Shown here piece by piece: positions 19,118-26,105 of a stretch of 64,000 nt of DNA. The notes beneath the pieces were generated by a model. That model was not told the origin of the DNA. It saw only the letters and a program-made list of their open reading frames with translations, and made no database searches. Each line of letters begins with the position of its first letter. Positions within the stretch are counted from its first letter, which is position 1. Both the position numbers and the translations under genes were made by a program. Where the stretch lies: assembly GCF_015680705.1 (NCBI RefSeq), contig NZ_JADNYP010000006.1, positions 1-64,000 of the forward strand. Direction: 5' to 3'. The stretch is from Pseudomonas fulva (GTDB lineage: Bacteria; Pseudomonadota; Gammaproteobacteria; Pseudomonadales; Pseudomonadaceae).

Positions 19118-20137
19118 ATGTCCCAGACCTCTTCCGACCCCAAGCTGCCCTCCTGGAGCGAGGTGGACGATCGCCACCCGTGCGCAGCCCTGCTGCTGGG
19201 AAATGGCGCCAGCCGGGCCCTATGGAAGCCGTTCGGCTATTTCTCCCTGTTCGAACAGGCCCAGCGGGTACGTCACAAGGCGCTGGGGGTCAGCGACCAG
19301 GCGCTGTTCAAGGCCTTGGGCACCGAGCTGTTCGAACCGGTGCTCAGCACCTTGAACGCCACGGTGCGCGCCAACGCCGCCCTGGCGATCAATTCGACCG
19401 CACCGCTCAACCGTTACTACTCGATCAAGGAAGCGCTGATCCATGCCGTGCGCGCAGTGCATGTACCGTACGCGCTGCTGCCGACCGCCACGCTGGAGCG
19501 CCTGAATGCCGAGTTGCAACGCTACCAGCGGGTGTACACCAGCAACTATGACCTGGTCTTGCCTTGGGCCATCCGTCATGCGCCAGCGGGGTTCGCCAGC
19601 AGCTTCGACGACCAGGGCTTGTTCGACCTGCGCCGGCCCGCTACGCCTGGCACCCGGGTGTTCTACCTGCACGGGGGATTGCACTTGCTCAAGCACGCCG
19701 ATGGCAGCACCCGGCAGCGCAACGCCGAAGGCAGCGAGCTGCTCGATGGTTTTGCGGTGAACAATCCAGGGGAAGTGCCGTTGTTCGTCAACGAAGCCAC
19801 GAGCGCGGAAAAGCTCGGCGCCTTGCGTCATAGCGACTACCTGGCATGGTGCCTGGCCGCGCTGGCGGGCGAGCGTGACGGACTATGCCTGCTCGGCCAG
19901 CACCTGGACAGCGCCGACCAGCATCTGCTCGAAGCCATCCGCCAGGCGCGTCCCCGGCACCTGGCCATCGGCATCCGTGCGCTTGGCGAGGCGGCGATCG
20001 CCAACCAGAAGCGTCATTACCAGGAGCGCTTCCCTGCCGAAGCCGGTGTGCCGCTGCACTTCTTCGATGCCAGCAGCCATCCCCTGGCCGCGAACCACCT
20101 GGCCATAGCGGTGCCGGCGACGCGCGCCCGGCGCTGA
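19118..20137 (+). CDS. DUF4917 / SIR2-like family protein
   Basis: 339 aa. Near the N-terminus LLLGNGASRAL (about 26-36) is the NAD-binding-like glycine motif. TSNYDLVLPWA (about 141-151) and FYLHGGLHLL (about 182-191) match the other SIR2-like landmarks. I associate this layout with DUF4917. The ATG has AGGA 8 nt upstream. SIR2-like proteins of bacteria include NAD-consuming antiphage effectors, but this gene stands alone with no recognised partner, so a defence role is only a possibility. A dispersed repeat begins 10 nt after its stop. Confidence 0.75.
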   Translation: MSQTSSDPKLPSWSEVDDRHPCAALLLGNGASRALWKPFGYFSLFEQAQRVRHKALGVSDQALFKALGTELFEPVLSTLNATVRANAALAINSTAPLNRYYSIKEALIHAVRAVHVPYALLPTATLERLNAELQRYQRVYTSNYDLVLPWAIRHAPAGFASSFDDQGLFDLRRPATPGTRVFYLHGGLHLLKHADGSTRQRNAEGSELLDGFAVNNPGEVPLFVNEATSAEKLGALRHSDYLAWCLAALAGERDGLCLLGQHLDSADQHLLEAIRQARPRHLAIGIRALGEAAIANQKRHYQERFPAEAGVPLHFFDASSHPLAANHLAIAVPATRARR

Positions 20138-20146
20138 CGCTGGGCT

Positions 20147-20228
20147 GCAGCTGCAAGCAGGAACCAGGAGCCAGGAGCAGATCGCGGTGCAGATCCGCTT
20201 TTGCGTGTAGCTTGCGGCTTGCAGCTGC
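20147..20228. repeat. Dispersed palindromic repeat, copy A
   Basis: 82 bp bounded by a perfect 12-bp inverted repeat (GCAGCTGCAAGC at 20147-20158, GCTTGCAGCTGC at 20217-20228). It contains a 23-nt core (20175-20197) that recurs at 53476-53498 with two mismatches. It begins 10 nt after the stop of the SIR2-like gene. It differs from the classical 35-bp P. putida REP. Confidence 0.65.
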
Positions 20229-20408
20229 CCCCTGACCGCCGCCGCCGATAAACACACCGTTCTCCAACTACCGCAACTTTCAAGACTCTTCCTACAGCAA
20301 CTTCCTTTATTAAGCCAGGCTCTACTTATTTCGCCCGAGCGAGATTGACAATGCTGTTCCACGCGGCAAATCTCAGCCGTTCAAAAGTTCACAAGAACCT
20401 TCGACCGC

Positions 20409-21644
20409 ATGAGCAAGCACAGACGCTCCGTGGCCTGCATCGTCGATTGCCACGGCCCTGCCCTTTCGTTCGCGCGCCTTCTGAAACATCAAGGATGGCG
20501 AGTACTTCATCTCCGTTGCGCCACCACGCCCGAACAGCCAACGCCGGCCTGCACCGACACTTTCTGCGACACGATCTGGCAACTTCCGCAGCTCCCCTAC
20601 TGCTCACTGGTCGAACACCTACGTCTGCGCAACACCCACTTCGTGATCGCGGGCGCTCCTGGCGGCGTGGGCCTGGCCGACCAGTTGGCCGCCTCGCTGC
20701 GATTGCCAGGCAACCCGCCACGCAGCAGCCAGCGACGGGGCGACCGCCTGGCAATGGCGCAGGCACTTGCCCGGCTGGGCTTGGACACGCCACGACAGAA
20801 GCGGGTCGATAGCGAGGCGGCACTACTCGATGGGCTCCAGACGCTGGCGTCACCGGTCGTGGTCAAGCCCGTCGAACCGAGCGGCGAGCGCCGCGCCCGG
20901 GTCTGCCACGCCCCGGAGCAGGCGCTCGCGGCTTGGCTTGCCATCGCGAACCGCCACCACGGCCCTGCGCCGGTGTTGCTGCAGGAATTCATCCAGGGAC
21001 CGCAGTTCCTGATCAAGGTCGTCAGCCTGCATGGCCGGCACCGGGTCACCGAGATCTGGCATGAACAGTGGCGCTGCTCGCCAGGGCGCGCACCCGAACT
21101 GGATCATCGGACCCTGGTGCATGGCCACGGTGCGCTGCAGAAGACCCTGATCAACTACCTGTGTAAGACTCTCGACGCACTGGAAGTGCTCGAAGGTCCC
21201 AGCCAGTCCAGGCTGGCACTCACCAGGCGAGGCCCACTGCTGCTCGATACCAGGACCTGCCTGGACCAGCCGAGCCCCATGTCCCTGGTGATCGAAGCGC
21301 TTGGCTGCCACCATCTGGCCGTAATGCTCGAACGCTATCTCGATCCACGAGGATTCGCGATCAGCGCCTGCGCCGGCTATGCCTTGACGAGGATCTTGCG
21401 CATCGTGAATCTCGGCACGAGCCAGGCCGGGAGCAAGCAGGCGCAGGACGACGACGCACGGCGCCTGCTGGCTAGTCTGCCTTCTTTCCGCCTGCTGCTG
21501 CCGGCCGGCGGAAATGCTCCTGGGCCTGCCACCTGGCAGGTCTGCCTGCTGCACGACAGCTTCGCGCAGGTCGAGCAGGACTATCGGCAGATCCGCGCCT
21601 GGGAAGACGCCGGCCAGCTGCCGGGCCTGGTGCCAGGGGAATAG
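20409..21644 (+). CDS. ATP-grasp superfamily protein with degenerate active site
   Basis: 411 aa. ATP-grasp layout: a pre-grasp domain with AGAPGGVGLADQLAASLRLPGNPP, a small lid region after RLAMAQALARLGLDTPRQ, the ATP lysine candidate Lys153 in VVVKPVEPSG, and LLQEFIQGPQFLIKVV. However, the C-terminal metal/ATP site usually written E-x-N-x-R reads DTRT (Asp280-Thr-Arg) in LLLDTRTCLDQ, and the usual K in the RxxK element is Arg-Gly-Asp-Arg. It may use altered chemistry or be a pseudoenzyme. It is monocistronic, with a weak ribosome site, and convergent with the methyltransferase gene. Substrates cannot be guessed. Confidence 0.75.
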   Translation: MSKHRRSVACIVDCHGPALSFARLLKHQGWRVLHLRCATTPEQPTPACTDTFCDTIWQLPQLPYCSLVEHLRLRNTHFVIAGAPGGVGLADQLAASLRLPGNPPRSSQRRGDRLAMAQALARLGLDTPRQKRVDSEAALLDGLQTLASPVVVKPVEPSGERRARVCHAPEQALAAWLAIANRHHGPAPVLLQEFIQGPQFLIKVVSLHGRHRVTEIWHEQWRCSPGRAPELDHRTLVHGHGALQKTLINYLCKTLDALEVLEGPSQSRLALTRRGPLLLDTRTCLDQPSPMSLVIEALGCHHLAVMLERYLDPRGFAISACAGYALTRILRIVNLGTSQAGSKQAQDDDARRLLASLPSFRLLLPAGGNAPGPATWQVCLLHDSFAQVEQDYRQIRAWEDAGQLPGLVPGE

Positions 21645-21674
21645 CGGACGGCCAGTCCAGGGACCGGCGCCTGG

Positions 21675-22892
21675 CTAGCGCGGCAGCAGCCCATCGGCCT
21701 GCAGCAGCGTCTCCAGGCAATGTTCGCGCACCCCATAGAACTGCTTGAGGGCGGCAATCCGCTCCAGCAGCGCCGGGTCAGCTTCATGGTGGCGCCGCTT
21801 GACCGCCAGGATCATCTTGTTCTTGTTGGTATGCTCGAGAGAAATGAATTCGAATACCTTGGTCTGGTAGCCGCAGGCTTCGAGATACAAGGCGCGCAGG
21901 CTATCGGTGAGCATCTCGGCCTGCTGGCCAAGATGCAGGCCGTACTGCAGCATCGGCTGGAGCAGGCCGGGGCTGTGCAGTTGCCCACGGATCTGCTTGT
22001 GGCAGCATGGCGAGCACATGATGATCGCTGCGTCGCAGCGGATGCCGGTATGGATGGCATAGTCGGTGGCGACATCACAGGCATGCAGCGCGATCATGAC
22101 ATCGATGGCCGCCGGTACCACGCTGCGCACGTCGCCGCACTGAAATTGCAGCCCTGGATGCTCCAGGCGTCCAGCGGCAGCATTGCACAGCTCGACCATG
22201 TCCTGGCGCAGTTCCACGCCGGTGACCTGCGCTGGGCGGCCGAGGCGATCGCTCAGGTAGTCATGCATGGCGAAGGTCAGGTAGCCCTTGCCCGAGCCGA
22301 AATCGGCGACCTTGAGCGTCTGTCCGGAGGCGAGCGGGGCGCTGGCCAACGCATGGTCGAAAACTTCGATGAACTTGTTGATCTGCTTCCACTTGCGCGA
22401 CATGGACGGGATCAGTGCGCCTTGGGCATCGGTGACACCCAGGTCGCGCAGGAACGGCCGGGAAAGATCCAGGTAGCGCTTCTTCTCGCGGTCATGCGCG
22501 GCAGGCGCGGCGTCACGCGCGGGCTGGGCGGCATGGCGCTGGAACATGGCCTTGCCCTTCTTGCTGAAACCCAGCTGGACTTCGCCGTCCATGGTGAACA
22601 GATGGGCGTTGCGAAAACTGTCTGGCAGCAGCCCGGCCACATGCTCGCAGGCCTGCGCTAGCGGCAGATTGCGGGTAATATCGCGGGTCTGGTGCCGGTA
22701 GGTCAGCGACAGGCAGGCTTGTCCCTTGACCTGCAGCGGCTTGGCGATGATACGTTGCAAGCTCTGGTCGTCGCCGACATGACGCGCCAGTACCAGCTTG
22801 ACCAGGGTATCGCCCTGCAAGGCTTCGGTCAGCAGGTTCAGAAACTGGGCGCGGGCATCCGGCGCGATGGGGACGGAAGAAGTTGCGGACAT
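21675..22892 (-). CDS. SAM-dependent methyltransferase (Methyltransf_32 type)
   Basis: 405 aa. The N-terminal ~200 residues are a partner domain. The catalytic half has VADFGSGKGYLTFAMHDYL (motif I), VTGVELRQDMVELC, CGDVRSVVPAAIDVMIALHACDVATD, and AAIIMCSPCCHKQ, typical of the GSTCD/METTL25-like methyltransferase domain PF13679. The CSPCCH cysteines are characteristic of this family. The start is set at ATG 22892 because the conserved N-terminus begins there; the open frame extends further but overlaps the neighbour's promoter. Substrate unknown; relatives are suggested to act on RNA or proteins. Confidence 0.85.
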   Translation of the reverse strand: MSATSSVPIAPDARAQFLNLLTEALQGDTLVKLVLARHVGDDQSLQRIIAKPLQVKGQACLSLTYRHQTRDITRNLPLAQACEHVAGLLPDSFRNAHLFTMDGEVQLGFSKKGKAMFQRHAAQPARDAAPAAHDREKKRYLDLSRPFLRDLGVTDAQGALIPSMSRKWKQINKFIEVFDHALASAPLASGQTLKVADFGSGKGYLTFAMHDYLSDRLGRPAQVTGVELRQDMVELCNAAAGRLEHPGLQFQCGDVRSVVPAAIDVMIALHACDVATDYAIHTGIRCDAAIIMCSPCCHKQIRGQLHSPGLLQPMLQYGLHLGQQAEMLTDSLRALYLEACGYQTKVFEFISLEHTNKNKMILAVKRRHHEADPALLERIAALKQFYGVREHCLETLLQADGLLPR

Positions 22893-23051
22893 GGGAGCTT
22901 GGGTGCCTCGAACGACGAAAGCGCGCCAGTGGCGCAGTGTCGGGCATTCTACGTCGATGCAGGACTTGCGCGAAGGGCTTGTCGACGGATGCTGCCCGGT
23001 CGAGGCCGTGCATCGTCCTGCACCACCCTTCATCCAGACTGGAAGGAACCG

Positions 23052-23885
23052 ATGTCGCAAAGTGCGTTTGAACTGGTCCTGCTCGCGGCGGCCTTGCATG
23101 CTTCATGGAATGCGATCGTCAAGGCAGGCCAGGACAAGTCCCTGACCACGGTACTGGTGACCGGCTCGGCCGCGCTCTGGTCGGCGCTGCTGCTGCCCTT
23201 CTTTTCCGCGCCCGCTGCGCCAAGCTGGCCATCGATCGTCGTATCCGCCGCGCTCCAGGTCATCTATTACATGCTGGTCGCACGTATCTATCGCGTCGCC
23301 GACATGAGCCAGACCTATCCGCTGATGCGCGGGGTGGCGCCCTTGCTGGTGGCACTGGCCGGGGCGGTGCTGCTGGGCGAGGTGCCTTCGCCCGGCGCGT
23401 GGCTCGGCATCGCTGTCATCTGCCTCGGCATCCTGGCCATGCTCGCCGGTGCCCGGCGGCAGAGCCGGGCCGGGTTGCGGCTGGCGTTGCTCAACGCGAT
23501 GCTGATCGGCACCTATACGCTGGTCGATGGAGTGGGCGTGCGGCTATCGGCGGCGCCGGTGGCCTATACGCTCTGGATATTCCTGCTCAGCGGCGCGGCC
23601 ATCGCCCTGTGGGCCGGGTCGAGTCGCTGGCAGCAGACCCGCGGCTACCTGCGTGACAACTGGCATCTGGGCATGGTGGGCGGATTCGGCACCCTCGCCT
23701 CCTACGGGCTGGCGTTGTATGCCATGACCCTTGCGCCGGTGGCGGTGGTGGCGGCACTGCGCGAAAGCTCGATTCTCTTCGCCACCGGCATTGCCTGGCT
23801 GGTGCTCAAGGAGCCGGTGGGACGACTCCGGGCGCTGTCGGTGGGAGTGATCGTGGCCGGGGTGGTGATCTTGCGGCTGGCTTAG
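23052..23885 (+). CDS. EamA/DMT-family transporter
   Basis: 277 aa inner-membrane protein with ten hydrophobic helices in two EamA halves (residues about 5-135 and 145-275). Typical features: MSQTYPLMRGVAPLLVALAGAVLLGE closing the first half and VVAALRESSILFATGIAWLVLKEP in the second. GGAAGGAA precedes ATG 23052. It is divergent from the methyltransferase gene, with 159 bp between starts. Its TAG stop codon is also the first three bases of a copy of the MITE-end sequence. The exported metabolite is unknown. Confidence 0.88.
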   Translation: MSQSAFELVLLAAALHASWNAIVKAGQDKSLTTVLVTGSAALWSALLLPFFSAPAAPSWPSIVVSAALQVIYYMLVARIYRVADMSQTYPLMRGVAPLLVALAGAVLLGEVPSPGAWLGIAVICLGILAMLAGARRQSRAGLRLALLNAMLIGTYTLVDGVGVRLSAAPVAYTLWIFLLSGAAIALWAGSSRWQQTRGYLRDNWHLGMVGGFGTLASYGLALYAMTLAPVAVVAALRESSILFATGIAWLVLKEPVGRLRALSVGVIVAGVVILRLA

Positions 23886-23908
23886 GCTTTGTACGAAAAG
23901 TGCCTGCG
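23883..23908 (+). repeat. Solo end of the MITE-like element, overlapping a stop codon
   Basis: 26 bases identical to the right end of the element at 15559-15584 (reverse complement), starting TAGGCTTTGTACGAAAAGT. The leading TAG is the stop codon of the EamA gene. No second end is found before the next gene. GTGGGAGCGG, the start of the common P. putida REP, follows at 23919-23928. Confidence 0.7.
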
Positions 23909-23928
23909 GTGCACGCCGTGGGAGCGGT

Positions 23929-24546
23929 TCAGCCCAGCACCACCAGCCGGTTCGGCAGTTCATCGCGCGGCTGGGTCAGTGGTACATGCACTTCCAGCAA
24001 GGCACCGCATGACTCGATGCATTCGACGAACCCGTCCAGGGTGCGCCCCTGTCGAACCTGCTCGGTAAACCGTGCGACGATGCCGGACCAGGCGTCGTTG
24101 TCCAGCTTGCGCGCGATGCCCTGGTCGACCAGTATTTCCACGTAGCGCTCGGCCTCGCTGACGAAGATCAGCACGCCCGTGGCCCCAACCGTGTGATGCA
24201 GGTTCAGCTCCAGGAACTGACGACGGGCCAGGTTGGACGCGCGCCAATGCCGCACGCCACGGGGAATCAGCCGGGTCGTCAGGAACGGGATGCGAAACAC
24301 CAGGCACAGCACCACGAAGGTCAGCCATTGACTCAGCAGCAGCACGTCGACATTCGCCCAGCCCAACAGGTAGTGCAGCATGCCCGGCAGGACCAGCGCC
24401 ACCAGGCCAGCCCAGAGCAGCGGTATGTACGTGTAGTCGTCGGCCCGCCTGGCCAGCACGGTCACCAGCTCGGCATCGGTACGCTGCTCGACCCGGTCGA
24501 TCGCTTCGGCCACCTGGCGTTGTTCGTATTCGCTCAGCAATGTCAT
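23929..24546 (-). CDS. TPM-domain membrane protein (second of operon)
   Basis: 205 aa. The TPM domain is split around two hydrophobic helices: AEAIDRVEQRTDAELVTVLARRADDY, then membrane segments at about 40-60 and 70-85, then ASNLARRQFLELNLHHTVGATGVLIFVSEAERYVEILVD, the second half of the TPM fold. TPM domains are found in photosystem repair and in predicted envelope phosphatases. It is the third gene of lemA-TPM-TPM, 27 nt after the previous stop. Confidence 0.85.
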   Translation of the reverse strand: MTLLSEYEQRQVAEAIDRVEQRTDAELVTVLARRADDYTYIPLLWAGLVALVLPGMLHYLLGWANVDVLLLSQWLTFVVLCLVFRIPFLTTRLIPRGVRHWRASNLARRQFLELNLHHTVGATGVLIFVSEAERYVEILVDQGIARKLDNDAWSGIVARFTEQVRQGRTLDGFVECIESCGALLEVHVPLTQPRDELPNRLVVLG

Positions 24547-24573
24547 GCCATCGTCGTCCCGTTGATCCAGTCC

Positions 24574-25320
24574 TTACCAGCCACCTGAAGAGCCTCCGCC
24601 ACCGAAGCTGCCGCCACCGCCGCCGAAGCCACCACCACCGCCACCGCCGAAACCACCCGAGCCGCCGAAGCCACCGAAGCCGCCCCCGAAACCGCCACCG
24701 CCACCGCCCCGGCGCCGGCCGCTGAAGCCCAGACCCTGCAGGACGAACACGACGATGACCAGCAGCACCAGAAAGCCAAAGGCCGCCGGTAACGGATGGC
24801 GATCGTCTTGCTGACCGGCCAATGCCTGGGACTGGTCCAGGGGTTCGCCCCCGAGTACCTGCAGCATCGCGCTGACTCCGGCCACGATGCCGTCGGCGAA
24901 CGCTCCCCGGCGAAACGCCGGGGTGATCACGCTGTTGATGATCACCGAGGACTGGGCGTCGGTCAGACGATCCTCCAGGCCATAGCCCACTTCGATGCGC
25001 AGGCGCCGCTCCTGGGGCGCGACGAGCAGCAGGGCGCCATTGTCCTTGTCTTTCTGGCCGATCCCCCAATGACGCCCGAGCTGGTAGCCGAACTGCTCGA
25101 TGCTCTGGCCCTGCAGGTCAGGCAAGGTAACCACGACCACCTGGTCGCCAGTGGCCTTCTCGTGTGCGGCCAGCAGGCCTTCGAGCTGCTGCCTGCGCGC
25201 ATCGTCGAGCAGGTGGGCGTTGTCCACCACGCGCCCGGTCAGTGCCGGAAATTCCGGGGCGGCGTGCAGGCCTGTGCTGGCCAGCACGGCCAGCCAGACG
25301 ATGGCGATCAACCGGCGCAT
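24574..25320 (-). CDS. TPM-domain protein with glycine-rich tail (YgcG-like)
   Basis: 248 aa. Signal peptide about 1-20 (ending LHAAPE), a periplasmic TPM domain (about 25-150: GRVVDNAHLLDDARRQQLEGLL, GDQVVVVTLPDLQGQSIE, LRIEVGYGLEDRLTDA), a transmembrane helix (FGFLVLLVIVVFVLQGLGF), then a Gly/Phe/Ser-rich tail of ~45 residues ending SSGGW. The start overlaps the lemA stop by one base (TGATG), so translation is coupled. This is the usual partner of LemA; function in the envelope is unclear. Confidence 0.9.
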   Translation of the reverse strand: MRRLIAIVWLAVLASTGLHAAPEFPALTGRVVDNAHLLDDARRQQLEGLLAAHEKATGDQVVVVTLPDLQGQSIEQFGYQLGRHWGIGQKDKDNGALLLVAPQERRLRIEVGYGLEDRLTDAQSSVIINSVITPAFRRGAFADGIVAGVSAMLQVLGGEPLDQSQALAGQQDDRHPLPAAFGFLVLLVIVVFVLQGLGFSGRRRGGGGGGFGGGFGGFGGSGGFGGGGGGGFGGGGGSFGGGGSSGGW

Positions 25321-25922
25321 CAGAATTTCACTTCAGGCGCCCGGTCGGCGTTCTCGCTGGTAGCCTCGAAGCTCTCGCGGACCTTCAGGTCGCTGTACAT
25401 CACGCTATGCCAGAGCCGCCCGGGGAAGGTACGGATCTCGGTGTTGTACTGCTGGACGGCGGCGATGAAGTCGCGACGCGCCACGGCGATACGGTTCTCG
25501 GTGCCTTCGAGCTGCGATTGCAGGGCCAGGAAGTTCTGGTTGGACTTGAGGTCCGGATAGCGTTCGGACACCACCATCAGCCGGTTCAGGGCGCCGGTGA
25601 GCTGGTTCTGGGCCTGCTGGAACTGCTGCAGCTTCCGTGCGTCATCCAGCGTGCTGGCGTCCACCTGGATCGAAGTGGCCTTGGCCCGCGCCTCGATCAC
25701 CGCGGTCAGGGTTTCCTGCTCCTGGCGAGCATAGCCCTTGACGGTTTCCACCAGGTTCGGAATCAGGTCGGCGCGTCGCTGGTACTGGTTCTGCACCTGG
25801 CCCCAGGCTGCCTTGACCTGTTCATCGTACTGCGGGATGTTGTTGATGCCGCAACCTGACAGAAAGCTGCCCAGCAGCAACAACAACCACACCTGCGCGG
25901 CCCTCGCTCGAATCCCCTGCAT
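25320..25922 (-). CDS. lemA: LemA family lipoprotein
   Basis: 200 aa. Lipobox LLGSFLSGCG, then the LemA helical core NNIPQYDEQVKAAWGQVQNQ, YQRRADLIPNLVETVKGYA, and NRLMVVSERYPDLKSNQNF. ATG 25922 is preferred to GTG 25931 because AGGAG is better spaced for it. First gene of an operon with two TPM-domain proteins. The presumed promoter lies in the 183-bp gap shared with divergent bglX. Confidence 0.92.
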   Translation of the reverse strand: MQGIRARAAQVWLLLLLGSFLSGCGINNIPQYDEQVKAAWGQVQNQYQRRADLIPNLVETVKGYARQEQETLTAVIEARAKATSIQVDASTLDDARKLQQFQQAQNQLTGALNRLMVVSERYPDLKSNQNFLALQSQLEGTENRIAVARRDFIAAVQQYNTEIRTFPGRLWHSVMYSDLKVRESFEATSENADRAPEVKF

Positions 25923-26105
25923 GTCCTGCACGCTCCTGAATCACTCTCGATTGATGGTAGATGGGGCATAATCGGTGCCCGACGCTGGATCGGCCGGGTA
26001 CTATCGGCTAAAAAGACCCCCTGCGAAACTCTACAACAATAGCCGCTTCGCTTGCGAAGGCTCGCGCCCCTTCCGATACGGACCGCGCCTCAGAGAAAAT
26101 AATTC
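25923..26105. promoter_or_regulatory. Divergent promoter region of lemA operon and bglX
   Basis: 183 bp between two divergent starts, containing a short hairpin CTTCG-CTTG-CGAAG (26046-26059) about 45 nt before bglX. No clear operator was identified. Confidence 0.35.

Noticed and set aside
23919..23928. Full classical P. putida REP element
   Set aside because: Only the first ~10 bases (GTGGGAGCGG) are present; no complete copy found in the window.
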